From Mariniblastus fucicola (GTDB lineage Bacteria > Planctomycetota > Planctomycetia > Pirellulales > Pirellulaceae): 64,000 nt of DNA. A program made the position numbers and the translations under genes. Each line of letters starts with the position of its first letter. Position 1 is the stretch's first letter. Below are positions 54,451 to 63,728 of this stretch, piece after piece. A model generated the notes under the pieces. The model saw nothing but the letters and a program-made list of their open reading frames with translations, ran no database searches and was not told the DNA's origin. Where the stretch lies: contig NZ_CP042912.1 of the NCBI RefSeq assembly GCF_008087665.1, forward strand, positions 1,860,001 through 1,924,000, in the 5' to 3' direction.

Positions 54451-55332
54451 ATGCGAATTTGTTTCACTGGCGGCTCGGGAAAAGCGGGACGCCACGTTGT
54501 GGCTCACCTTGCCGCCCAAGGCCACACGGTTCTGAACCTTGATTTAGTGCCCGCGAACATCAAAGGCGTCTGGGACATGACGGCTGATTTGACAGACACC
54601 GGCCAAGTGTTTTCTGCACTCTCGGGAATCGTTGGCTTCGACGAACTCGATTGCGAACCCGGAGTTCCCAAATTTGATGCTGTCGTGCACTTTGCCGCCA
54701 TCCCGCGAATTCAGCTGCGCCCGGATCCCGATTGTTACCGCATCAATACGGCTTCGACCTACAACGTATTGGAAGCCGCGATCAAGCTGGGCATTCCCAA
54801 ATTACTGTTCGCGTCATCGGAAACGACTTATGGTATCTGCTTTGCCGACGGCGAAGTCAAACCTGACTATATCCCGGTCGATGAAGAACACTCAACCGTT
54901 CCGCACGATGCCTACGCGATGTCGAAAGTTTGCAACGAGGTTTGCGGCAAGGGCTTTCATGCACGGTCGGGCACCGACATCTATGCCTTGCGGATTAACA
55001 ACGTGATCGAGCCGCACGAGTATGAAGCCTATGCTCCGCAGTGGAAAGCCAACGCAGCGTGCCGCCGCCGCAACATCTTCGCCTACATCGACACTCGCGA
55101 TCTGAGCCATTTTGTCGAGTGCGCTTTGGCGACCGATGGACTGGGCTATCAGGTTTTCAACGTCGCCAATCCCGATTCGTCGGTCGGCATGCCCAGCGCC
55201 GACGTGATCCAGAACTTTTACGCCGACGTGCCACAGAAACGCGAGTTTGGCGAGTATGAAACGTTCTATTCGATCGACAAATCCCGCGAGTTGCTAGGAT
55301 TCGATCCGCAGCCGCGTTGGCGAGACGACTGA
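54451..55332 (+). CDS. NAD-dependent epimerase/dehydratase, uronate-dehydrogenase-like SDR
   Basis: The 293-residue extended SDR starts with the nucleotide site FTGGSGKAGRHVVAHLA, keeps D in NLDLVP after beta-2 (NAD preference), has VVHFAAIPR, the active-site serine in LFASSETTYG and YAMSK (YxxxK). Length and the AGGKAG-like N-terminus recall uronate dehydrogenases, which oxidise galacturonate or glucuronate. Next to a pectate lyase that would be sensible, but the call within the SDR family is inference; a UDP-sugar epimerase is possible. Confidence 0.82.
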   Translation: MRICFTGGSGKAGRHVVAHLAAQGHTVLNLDLVPANIKGVWDMTADLTDTGQVFSALSGIVGFDELDCEPGVPKFDAVVHFAAIPRIQLRPDPDCYRINTASTYNVLEAAIKLGIPKLLFASSETTYGICFADGEVKPDYIPVDEEHSTVPHDAYAMSKVCNEVCGKGFHARSGTDIYALRINNVIEPHEYEAYAPQWKANAACRRRNIFAYIDTRDLSHFVECALATDGLGYQVFNVANPDSSVGMPSADVIQNFYADVPQKREFGEYETFYSIDKSRELLGFDPQPRWRDD

Positions 55333-55373
55333 ACCTGAATTTCGCCGGCCAGCATGTGTTTTTTGAGTTCGCG

Positions 55374-55577
55374 GCTGTGTCGTGCATGTCTATGTGCGCA
55401 ACATACTGTCAATCCTGTTCATCCTGTCTAAATTCCGAGCATGTCGGCTCATTTGTTTTTGTGACAAGATTTACAGGATGAACAGGATCAGAGCGCGGCT
55501 GTCACGTGGATGTCTTTGTGCGTAACATCCTGTCAATCCTGTTTATTCTGTCTAAATTCCGAGCATGTCGCCGCGAG
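55374..55577. repeat. Direct-inverted-direct intergenic repeat
   Basis: Two direct copies of about 75 bases (55374-55456 and 55499-55577, offset 124) share TGTCAATCCTGTT and TAAATTCCGAGCATGTCG. Between them, at 55461-55499, lies an inverted copy of the core (ACAGGATGAACAGGAT). The CCTGTTCATCCTGT core is of a widespread intergenic repeat type. Confidence 0.8.
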
Positions 55578-55607
55578 TTTTTTGATTTAAGCCGGGCGGC
55601 TTGGGCG

Positions 55608-56327
55608 CTACCACTGCAACGTTGGGTCGTCTTTGAGCTGCTCGAGAGTATAAGTGGCGTCCATCAGGCGAACTCGGGACCGATAGCCAGCTTTGGGCTC
55701 GCGAATCGAATTTGCTTTCGTGTCAAACCAGGTCGGCGGCGCAACCCGAGAACGAAACTCGTGGCCTTCGGCCGAATATCGGTGCACGCCACCTCGTTTT
55801 CCGCGGTAGGAAACGACTTCCATGACGATGCCTTTCCGAAGGCCGATGTCAGCCAGTTCAAACAATTTTCTCGCTCGGCTACGAAAGCCTCTCGCACGCT
55901 TGTGGTTTTCTCGCTCCGCTGAATTCCTCGCCGCCAAAGTAAACTTGTTCGCCGTCTCGGTCGTCTTCGCAATCGCATCGATCAAATTCACGTTTTTTGC
56001 GGGCGAAATTTTGCGAACGACTTTGGGCTCGAAGTTAAAATCTGATTCGCGGTAAACCAGAAATTTCACTCTGCGAAATCGTTTCTGGCCGACAGGCTGC
56101 GCACCAGGCTTGAGTGCCCCAATCAGTTTGGTACCTTTGGACCGCGAGAACAGTTCTTCGGTTTGTGAGTCGCGAAAGTAATGCTCGCCACGAAACTCAA
56201 TCCCGTTTTCACCACGACGCGGAGCTCGGTACTTCTTGAACCACTGTCCGCCGGTGAAATAGCCCGATTCTTTCGCTCCCTTTTTCGAAGTGAACTTTGG
56301 TCGTTTTTGGTTTGCCAGTTTGTCCAT
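55608..56327 (-). CDS. Basic protein of unknown function
   Basis: I do not recognise the family. The ATG at 56327 is used because the longer frame begins with TTG. The product is 239 residues, strongly basic (rich in K and R), with no signal peptide or membrane helix. Patterns such as FTGGQWFKKYRAPRRGENGI, EFRGEHYFRD and KFLVYRESDFNFEPKVVRKI could suit nucleic-acid binding. It stands alone next to a repeat cluster, convergent with the SDR gene, and could be a recently acquired gene. Confidence 0.5.
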   Translation of the reverse strand: MDKLANQKRPKFTSKKGAKESGYFTGGQWFKKYRAPRRGENGIEFRGEHYFRDSQTEELFSRSKGTKLIGALKPGAQPVGQKRFRRVKFLVYRESDFNFEPKVVRKISPAKNVNLIDAIAKTTETANKFTLAARNSAERENHKRARGFRSRARKLFELADIGLRKGIVMEVVSYRGKRGGVHRYSAEGHEFRSRVAPPTWFDTKANSIREPKAGYRSRVRLMDATYTLEQLKDDPTLQW

Positions 56328-56612
56328 GTCGAACCGGAAATGAAAGGAACAACCCAAATGAAAGCATGTTGGTAACTCAAAGAACCGCAGACGAAAAGCC
56401 TAGCCAACACCATGCAGGTCAACGACGAAAGGTTAAGCCCATTGGCACATGCTTTGCATTCACTGCTCTTACAACCGCGACGTCATGGCGATTGGCTGAT
56501 CGATGCAATTTCGCGATTACGTTGATTGCCAAGCGATCAATCCGGGTTCGACAGGACCATCCCCTGGTTGTCGCCAACGACGTCGATTCATGGAAAGTTT
56601 CAGGAGCAAAAA

Positions 56613-56825
56613 ATGACTCTGGATCCACAATTGGGCGATATGTTCGAGTGTCGGAAATGTACGGCTCAGATTCACGTCACTCGCGGCTGCGATTGCGATA
56701 CACCATGTGCTGACTTTCAGTGCTGCGGCCTGCCAATGGAGAATGTCACTGAACCTGCTGTGCAAACGGCGGACGACACTGAACTGAATGATGGTCTCGA
56801 AATCAGTTCGGACCGAAGTTCGTAA
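56613..56825 (+). CDS. Small desulforedoxin-like zinc/iron protein
   Basis: This 70-residue protein has AGGAG seven bases before the ATG at 56613. The pattern FECRKC and FQCCGLPMENV gives two CxxC/CC pairs with the CCGxPM ending of the desulforedoxin/desulfoferrodoxin N-terminal domain; extra cysteines (GCDCDTPCADF) lie between. It likely binds zinc or iron through four cysteines. Role unknown. Confidence 0.7.
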   Translation: MTLDPQLGDMFECRKCTAQIHVTRGCDCDTPCADFQCCGLPMENVTEPAVQTADDTELNDGLEISSDRSS

Positions 56826-56890
56826 ACGCCTTTGGAGCATTCAGCGCGGGGTGTGAAAAGAGTGAGTTGAAAGAAATCTTGTGAACACGA

Positions 56891-57496
56891 ATGACAATGC
56901 CGTCGCATCTGAGGCTCGCAACGCTGATGAATGACTTCCACGCCGAAACTGAATCCAGAACGATTGAAAATCCGGAGGCTGCATCGGGCTTGGCGACTGT
57001 GAAGCCTCTGACCGGAGAACTGATTGCGGACGGCGCAACTTCCACTTCGGCAGAAGCTTCAGAGCTGGCATGGGTTGAGACATGGACAGACTTTCTGGAC
57101 ACGAAATTCACGATCCCCGGAACGAGAATTCGATACGGTGCTGACTTCTTGATGGGTTTAATCCCGGGAGTCGGCGATGCATTGAGTTTGGTATTTTCGG
57201 GCGTGCTGATCGCGACGATGGCGCGTCACGGAGCCAGCACACTATTGGTCGTACGGATGTTGATCAACGTGTTTCTGGACACGATCGTCGGGACCATCCC
57301 GATCTTGGGCAACGCGTTTGACTTATTCTACAAGGCAAACTACCGCAACGCGAAGCTGATGCGAGAATATTATCACGAAGGCAAACACTCTGGCAGTGTT
57401 TGGCCGCTGGTGATCGGTGTTTTCGCAGCGATCTCCATCGCGCTTACACTGATGGTTTGGCTGCTATTCAAGATTGTGGTTTGGGTCATGCCGTGA
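56891..57496 (+). CDS. DUF4112-family membrane protein
   Basis: The protein has about 201 residues with a polar N-terminus of about 65. It then shows the DUF4112 core: FTIPGTRIRYGADFLMGLIP, GVGDALSLVFSG, LLVVRMLINVFLDTIVGTIP and ILGNAFDLFYKANYRNA. A C-terminal membrane helix follows (LVIGVFAAISIALTLMVWLL). The family is of unknown function. The first ATG is used; ATG 56927 is possible. It is probably transcribed with the desulforedoxin-like gene. Confidence 0.85.
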   Translation: MTMPSHLRLATLMNDFHAETESRTIENPEAASGLATVKPLTGELIADGATSTSAEASELAWVETWTDFLDTKFTIPGTRIRYGADFLMGLIPGVGDALSLVFSGVLIATMARHGASTLLVVRMLINVFLDTIVGTIPILGNAFDLFYKANYRNAKLMREYYHEGKHSGSVWPLVIGVFAAISIALTLMVWLLFKIVVWVMP

Positions 57497-57547
57497 CCAT
57501 CAAGATCGAACGTTTAAATTTTAACCAATACAACTTTGGATAGCCCA

Positions 57548-57814
57548 ATGCTCGGAAATATAATCGGTTGGTGTTTCTTTGGCCTGATCGCGGGGTCGAT
57601 TGCCAAATGGTTGACCGGCAGCGAGCGGCCACCAGGGTGCTTTCCCACCGTTCTTGTTGGTGTGGCAGGTTCCTTCACGATGGGAGCAATCTTTCACATC
57701 CTGTTCGCCAGTTCCAACGAAGGCGTGCAGCCCTCTGGTTTCATTGGCTCGGTGATCGGGGCGATGATCGTGCTGTACCTGTACCGCAAGTTCTCGGATC
57801 GCACGGTTGATTGA
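57548..57814 (+). CDS. GlsB/YeaQ/YmgE-family small membrane protein
   Basis: The 88-residue protein has three membrane helices and the family pattern IGWCFFGLIAGSIAKWLTG, FPTVLVGVAGSFTMGAIF and SVIGAMIVLYLYRKF. Members are called stress-response or transglycosylase-associated proteins, without a proven activity. ATG 57548 is preferred over TTG 57536. Confidence 0.9.
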   Translation: MLGNIIGWCFFGLIAGSIAKWLTGSERPPGCFPTVLVGVAGSFTMGAIFHILFASSNEGVQPSGFIGSVIGAMIVLYLYRKFSDRTVD

Positions 57815-58114
57815 ATCAGCTGCGACACGGCCAGCGTAGTCGCGGCGATGAATCGTTCGCTAAGATGATATCCGTGATTCGGAACTGATCTAAAGCAGCC
57901 CGATCGAGCGGGCTGTCAGATCATCTTGCGTTTGTGATCCGGTTCGAAACTTTTTTGCGGGCCAAGGGTTTGGATGTGAGCAACAATTCCTGTGAACTCG
58001 CGACGTTCGATTTGAAACAACGTTTTTTCGTTGGTACCATCGAATGCGGACTTTCACAGTTTCAGCGTAATCGTTTCTTTACCGCCTGTATGAATTCAGG
58101 ATTTGGGGATCTTC

Positions 58115-61100
58115 ATGCCAATTCGTCTTTGCGTCGCTCCGGTTTTCGTCGTCCTGCTCTTCATTTTTCTCTTTCCAGCTGATCCCATCCAGGCACAGGG
58201 CAGTGATGAGGATTCAAAATCGAAGGCTACTTCAAAGGTTGAATCTGAGAAGGAAAAAGGCGAGCTAAAGGAAGAGGTTGCCGCAAAGGAGCAGAAGAAA
58301 GAAGAGCAACCAAAGCCTAAGGCCAAGAAACAGACTAAAGTCAAACCTTCGCTGCCGGCCTCAATTGCGGATCAGACAAACTGGCGTTCAATCGGACCCG
58401 CAAATATGGGGGGGCGGATTACTGCCATCACGGTTTACGAGAAAGACCCGAGTATTTGGTGGGCTGCAACAGCGTCAGGTGGATTGCTCAAGACAACCAA
58501 CAACGGTCGAACACTGGAGCATCAGTTTGATGACCAGGCGACTGTTTCGATCGGTGACGTCCAAGTCGCTCAAAGCAATCCGGAGATCGTTTGGGTTGGG
58601 ACGGGCGAATCCAATCCTCGAAATAGCGTTTCGTGGGGAGATGGAGTCTACAAGTCCGCTGACGGCGGCAAGACCTGGAAGAATATGGGGCTGAAGAAGT
58701 CCTTTCAGATCGGAGCGCTGGCGATTCATCCAGAGAACCCGGACGTCGTCTGGGTTGGGGCTCTCGGACGATTGTGGGGACCCAATGAAGAGCGCGGGCT
58801 TTTCAAAACTACCGATGGTGGAAAGAACTGGAAGAAGGTTTTGTTCGTTGACGACAAGACCGGCATCGTCGATGTCCAACTGGATCCGAAAAATCCTGAA
58901 AACTTGCTGGTGGCGACTTACGAACGAAAGCGAGACGGTTTTGACGGCAACGACCCTGAACAGCGTTTCGGCGAAGGATCAGGAATTCACAGGTCAACCG
59001 ACGGCGGAGAAACTTTCGAACGGATTACCGAAGGCCTGCCATCGTGCAAAATGGGGCGAATTGGATTGGACTATTTCGAGGCCGATCCCAACATTGTGGT
59101 TGCCGTAGTCGAGTCGGAAAAAATCGCCAAGCGTCCGGAGAAGTCTCCGTTTCTCGGTATTCGCGGCGAGAACGCCGACGTTGGTGCTCGCCTTACCAAC
59201 ATCACCAAAGGCGGGCCATGCGACAAGGCTGGACTCAAAGATGACGATATTGTGATCGCGGTCCAGGACAACATCGTTATGTCCTACAACGACTTTTTGG
59301 GTGAAGTCCGAAAGCATCAAGCCGGCGAAAAAATCAAAGTCCTCGTCTCTCGCGAACGCAAACAGGTTGAAGTCGAAGTCGAACTTGGCGAAAGACCAAA
59401 GTCTGGAAACAACAGCACGCGAACAGAATTCTCGGGAACTTTAGGTGGGCAGGCCGCAAACCTCCAAGGTCAACAGGGCCCTGACGATCACGACTACGGC
59501 GGTATCTATTTGTCTGAAGACGGAGGCGTTTCCTGGAAGCGAATCAATTCGCTCAATCCACGGCCGATGTACTACAGCAACATCCAGATTGATCCCGTCG
59601 ACAGAAACAATATTTATCTGTGCGGCACGAGCCTCTACAAATCAAAAGACGGCGGTGAAACATTCACCGGTGATGGCGGAAGCGACGGAATTCACGTCGA
59701 TCATCATGCCCTCTGGATCGACAAGCGGGATCCGCGCCACATGATTCTTGGAAACGACGGTGGCGTGCATGTTACCTACGATCGCATGGAGCATTGGGAT
59801 CACCTGAACCATGTTGCGATCGGTCAGTTCTATCACGTTGGTGTCGATACTTCGATGAACTACAAGGTCTACGGCGGACTCCAGGACAACGGTAGCTGGG
59901 GCGGTCCTTCGCGTGGAGGCAGCGGCGGAGCGGTCAACTCTGATTGGTTGCGAGTTGGTGGAGGCGATGGATTTGTAACGCTGGTTGATCCGAATGACCC
60001 AAATGAGATTTACTTTGAAAGCCAGAACGGCGGAATGGGGCGAATCAATCTGGAAACCGGTTCGCGCGGTTTCATTCGGCCTCGTCCACCAAAGGGAACG
60101 CGATATCGATTCAACTGGAAAACGCCATTTTTGCTTTCGCCGCACAACTCAAAAATGCATTACAGCGCGGGCAACTATGTGTTTCGTTCGTTTGACCGCG
60201 GCAACGGGATAAAAGCCATCTCGCCCGAAATCACGAACACAAGCAAAGGTGCTGGAAGTGCAATTTCCGAGTCGCCAGTACAACCGGGATTGATCTATGT
60301 GGGCACGACCGATGGTGCGGTTTGGAAAACGGAAGACGGGGGTAGCTCCTGGGAGCCACTGGCCTATCAGCCTGTGAAAGAGGAGAAAAAAGAAGAGGGC
60401 AAGAAGGATGGAAAATCTGACAAAGAAAAATCAGAGAAAGAGAAAACCTCTGACAAATCGGACGACCCTTCGGCTGAGAAAGAAGAAGCTTCATCCGGCG
60501 ACGATCCAGTCAGCGGCGCGTGGACGGGTCGGATGATTTCTGATCGTATCCCTGAGGACCGCGCTGAGTTTAACTTCGAACTGGAGCTTGATGGCACGAA
60601 AGTCACCGGCAGCATCGAAGGGCGACGCGGAAACCAGGATATTTCCGAAGGAACTTTCGATCCTGAGACAGGCGAGATTTCTTGGAGTCTTGAAGGTCGA
60701 CGGGGCGCTCGCGAATACTCGGGCAAGATCGAGGACGGAAAGATGACTGGCGAAATGTCTGTCAGCGGACGCGACGTCCAGATGGAATTTACTGCCAGCA
60801 AAGGCGATGGAAAACCGAAAAAGACTGCAGGCAAGCTTCAGCTTTCATCGCTGTCTGTCCGGAATGCACTGGTTGGAATTCTAATCATTGAGGATCCGAT
60901 TTCCGGTCAATGGACTGGAGTGGTTGAGAACGAAAACTTGCCTGGCGGTAAAGTTGAGTTCACGATCAACATCAAGATGGATGACAAGAGTCAGCTGTCC
61001 GGCACCATCAAATCTGCGGCAGGCGATTCTGACATCGTTGAAGGTAGCTATGATTCAGAGACCGGAAAGATCATCTTCGATGCTGAAAACGATGAGATCA

Positions 61101-62602
61101 GTATTTTCGTGGAAGGTGAAGTCGACGGGGCTCAAATGACTGGCTCTATGTCAATCAATGACGGCATGCTGGACGTTGACTTTGACGCTGCAAAGAAAGA
61201 GCCAAAGGAAGAGGATGACCAGGAAGAAGCCGAAACCGGATCAGAGACGGAAAAAGAATCGGCTGAAGAAGTGCCTACTGAATCCGCGAAGGATGAAGCA
61301 AGCGAGTCGGTAGAAAAGGAAGACAAGGAACAGAAGCCTGTCAAACGCGACCCGAACGATCTGGTCAGCGGGCAGTGGGAAGGCAACATGGTTTCGCAGC
61401 GTGGTGAACGCGAAATGAAATTGGCGTTGAACTTCAAATCGAACGACGAAATCACTGGAACTTTCGAGTCGACTCAGGGAGAGCGTGAGATTTCCAGCGG
61501 TAAGTTTGATCCAGAGACCAATTCGCTTTCTCTGTACTCTGAAACTGATCAGTTCACGCTTCAGTTCACTGGCACTGTCAAAGGCGATCAGTACGAAGGC
61601 GAGATCGACATCAACGAGGGCTCTTTCACGATGGAGTTCGATGTTACTCGTCAATCCAAAGAAGTTACGGCCGAGAAAGCCGAACCGAAAAAGGACGCGA
61701 CCAAGGCGAAGAAGGAGCAGTACAAGCAACCAACGGGTGAGAAGTCGCTTTCGAAACTGCTTCCCGGACCTCGCTGGGTTAGCTCAATCGAAGCTTCGAA
61801 GTTCAAGAAAGAGCGATGCTACATGACCTTTGATGGGCATCGTAGCAACGATGACGGAATTTATGTCTTTGCTACCGAAGACGGCGGAAAGACCTGGGAG
61901 TCACTGACAACCAATCTTCCCAAAACAGCGGGATCGGCAAGGGTGCTTCGCGAGGATACAAAGAATGAGAATCTGTTGTTCCTTGGTTGTGAGTTCTCGT
62001 CGTGGTACACCATCGACCGCGGTCAAACGTGGACTCGTATCAAAGGCGGTCTGCCAACCGTAGCCGTGCATGAGTTCGCCATTCACGACAAGCGTCAGGA
62101 AGTCGTTGCTGCAACTCATGGTCGAAGCCTGTGGATTGCGGATATTTCAGTGCTACGCCAGATGACCAAAGAGACGTTGACCAAGGATGTGCACCTGTTT
62201 CAACCGCGTGATGCTATTTCGTGGAGCCGCCAGCCTGCACGCGGAAACAGCGGCACCCGTCGCTTTGTTGGGACCAACCCGTCAAGCGGAACCATTGTCG
62301 CCTACTCTCTTGGTAAATCGGCTCGCATCGTTCGATTGACATTGCACGACCTTAAAGGCGACGTTGTTAAAACGTTCGAAACGTCGGGCCGAAAAGGTTA
62401 CCACCAAATAAACTGGGACCTTTCTCGCGATCAAGCGGGCGGACAAAGACGTTTCGCAGGATCCGTTCGACCGGGTAAATACTTGTTGACGCTGAGTGTT
62501 GACGGTGAGAAAGAACAGAAAGTCGTCAATGTCGTTGGGGACCCGACGCGAGCCAACCAGTCGGCGAGTGCAGAATTCGAAGACGAGTTGTTTGGCTATT
62601 AG
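58115..62602 (+). CDS. Giant secreted Asp-box propeller protein with PDZ and three repeated modules
   Basis: ATG 58115 follows GGGGA; a TTG four codons earlier is less likely. The protein is 1495 residues with a signal peptide (LLFIFLFPADPIQAQ), then a K/E-rich stretch to about 85. A VPS10/sialidase-like beta propeller carries Asp-boxes (SADGGKTW, TTDGGKNW, STDGGETF, SEDGGVSW, SKDGGETF, TEDGGSSW, TEDGGKTW). It is interrupted at about 345-430 by a PDZ domain (FLGIRGENADVGARLTNIT...GPCDKAGLKDDDIV). It is interrupted again at about 755-1200 by acidic/lysine linkers and three modules opening D.VSGxWxG. The end has a FlgD-like Ig strand region. It probably acts as an exported binding or processing scaffold; no enzyme site was recognised. 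Confidence 0.85.
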   Translation: MPIRLCVAPVFVVLLFIFLFPADPIQAQGSDEDSKSKATSKVESEKEKGELKEEVAAKEQKKEEQPKPKAKKQTKVKPSLPASIADQTNWRSIGPANMGGRITAITVYEKDPSIWWAATASGGLLKTTNNGRTLEHQFDDQATVSIGDVQVAQSNPEIVWVGTGESNPRNSVSWGDGVYKSADGGKTWKNMGLKKSFQIGALAIHPENPDVVWVGALGRLWGPNEERGLFKTTDGGKNWKKVLFVDDKTGIVDVQLDPKNPENLLVATYERKRDGFDGNDPEQRFGEGSGIHRSTDGGETFERITEGLPSCKMGRIGLDYFEADPNIVVAVVESEKIAKRPEKSPFLGIRGENADVGARLTNITKGGPCDKAGLKDDDIVIAVQDNIVMSYNDFLGEVRKHQAGEKIKVLVSRERKQVEVEVELGERPKSGNNSTRTEFSGTLGGQAANLQGQQGPDDHDYGGIYLSEDGGVSWKRINSLNPRPMYYSNIQIDPVDRNNIYLCGTSLYKSKDGGETFTGDGGSDGIHVDHHALWIDKRDPRHMILGNDGGVHVTYDRMEHWDHLNHVAIGQFYHVGVDTSMNYKVYGGLQDNGSWGGPSRGGSGGAVNSDWLRVGGGDGFVTLVDPNDPNEIYFESQNGGMGRINLETGSRGFIRPRPPKGTRYRFNWKTPFLLSPHNSKMHYSAGNYVFRSFDRGNGIKAISPEITNTSKGAGSAISESPVQPGLIYVGTTDGAVWKTEDGGSSWEPLAYQPVKEEKKEEGKKDGKSDKEKSEKEKTSDKSDDPSAEKEEASSGDDPVSGAWTGRMISDRIPEDRAEFNFELELDGTKVTGSIEGRRGNQDISEGTFDPETGEISWSLEGRRGAREYSGKIEDGKMTGEMSVSGRDVQMEFTASKGDGKPKKTAGKLQLSSLSVRNALVGILIIEDPISGQWTGVVENENLPGGKVEFTINIKMDDKSQLSGTIKSAAGDSDIVEGSYDSETGKIIFDAENDEISIFVEGEVDGAQMTGSMSINDGMLDVDFDAAKKEPKEEDDQEEAETGSETEKESAEEVPTESAKDEASESVEKEDKEQKPVKRDPNDLVSGQWEGNMVSQRGEREMKLALNFKSNDEITGTFESTQGEREISSGKFDPETNSLSLYSETDQFTLQFTGTVKGDQYEGEIDINEGSFTMEFDVTRQSKEVTAEKAEPKKDATKAKKEQYKQPTGEKSLSKLLPGPRWVSSIEASKFKKERCYMTFDGHRSNDDGIYVFATEDGGKTWESLTTNLPKTAGSARVLREDTKNENLLFLGCEFSSWYTIDRGQTWTRIKGGLPTVAVHEFAIHDKRQEVVAATHGRSLWIADISVLRQMTKETLTKDVHLFQPRDAISWSRQPARGNSGTRRFVGTNPSSGTIVAYSLGKSARIVRLTLHDLKGDVVKTFETSGRKGYHQINWDLSRDQAGGQRRFAGSVRPGKYLLTLSVDGEKEQKVVNVVGDPTRANQSASAEFEDELFGY

Positions 62603-62623
62603 ATTCGGAAACAGTTTACTTTG

Positions 62624-62648
62624 GGGCACCCAATGACGTGGGTGCTCT
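62624..62648. terminator. Hairpin after the propeller gene
   Basis: GGGCACCCA pairs with TGGGTGCTC (one G-T pair) across a 6-base loop, 22 bases past the stop. There is no T tract, so it may act with Rho or only stabilise the mRNA end. Confidence 0.4.
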
Positions 62649-62749
62649 GAGTTCACTCCCGTTTCGATCATGACATGTTACGATTGTGGCCGCGCGAACC
62701 GATCGTGCATGTCTGAAGACGTCGTCCACTCAACCGCGACCGGGTAAAC

Positions 62750-63646
62750 GTGCTTAGCTGGTATTCTCTGACCCTGATCGCAGCGGTGTTTCTGGGGCTA
62801 TATGGCATTGCCAAGAAGCATGCGGTCGACGAAAACGCAGTCGCACCGGTTTTGCTGGCGAACGTCAGCACCGCGGCGTTGATATGGAGTATTCCCGTAG
62901 CGTGGGAAGTTCTTTCTGGCGAAAGTGACGTCGGTTTCGGACTTTGTCAGCTGGGAGCGATCGAGCATCTTCAGCTGTTTTTGAAGTCCGCGATGGTGGG
63001 CACGTCCTGGATGTTCGCATTCGTTGCGTTGAAGAATTTGCCGATTTCGATCGCGACACCGATTCGAGCCACCAGTCCGCTGTGGACGATCCTGTTGGCG
63101 GTTAGTTTCGCCAATGAACGACCGATGGTGGCGCAGTGGGTTGGAATGGCGTTGATCATGGTTTCGTTTTACGCGTTTTCGAAAGTCGGGCGGAGAGAAG
63201 GCATTCACTTTCGGCACAACCGGGCAGTTTGGCTGATGGTGGCAGCGACGTTAGTCAGTTCATTTTGCGGTTTGTACGACAAGTTTCTGTTGCAAACCGT
63301 CGGGATCAAGCCAGCGGTCGTGCAAGCCTGGTTCTCGATCTATTTGGTTCCGGTCATGATTCCAATGAGCCTCGTTTGGTGGTTTCGCGATCGACAGAAG
63401 ACTCCTTTTAAGTGGCGTTGGTCGATCCCGATGATCGCGATCTTGCTGCTGATCGCGGACTACGTTTACTTCGTCGCTGTTTCAGATCCGGAGGCTTTGA
63501 TCTCGGTGATCTCGCCGCTGCGTCGTTGCTCCATCGTGATTCCTTTCCTGTTTGGGATTTTGGCGCTCAAGGAACAGAACTGGCGGGCAAAATCGGTCTG
63601 TATTGCGATTCTAATTGTGGGTGCGTTTTTGATTAGTGTTGCCTGA
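62750..63646 (+). CDS. EamA/DMT-family transporter
   Basis: The 298-residue protein starts with GTG and has ten predicted membrane helices in two EamA halves (VFLGLYGIAKKHAVDENAVA and FCGLYDKFLLQTVGIKPAVV open them; LPISIATPIRATSPLWTILL and LISVISPLRRCSIVIPFLFG are the paired conserved segments). Family members export or import metabolites; the substrate is unknown. Confidence 0.9.
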   Translation: MLSWYSLTLIAAVFLGLYGIAKKHAVDENAVAPVLLANVSTAALIWSIPVAWEVLSGESDVGFGLCQLGAIEHLQLFLKSAMVGTSWMFAFVALKNLPISIATPIRATSPLWTILLAVSFANERPMVAQWVGMALIMVSFYAFSKVGRREGIHFRHNRAVWLMVAATLVSSFCGLYDKFLLQTVGIKPAVVQAWFSIYLVPVMIPMSLVWWFRDRQKTPFKWRWSIPMIAILLLIADYVYFVAVSDPEALISVISPLRRCSIVIPFLFGILALKEQNWRAKSVCIAILIVGAFLISVA

Positions 63647-63728
63647 GTGGGAGGAGTACCGAATCAGAAACCTGACTTCCGTGGTTCGGTTCTCACTCCC
63701 GCGCCTTGCAGTCTCACAACAGCAACAA

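Noticed and set aside
55374-55577. CRISPR array
   Set aside because: There are only three copies, one inverted, with unequal spacing and no regular spacers or cas genes.
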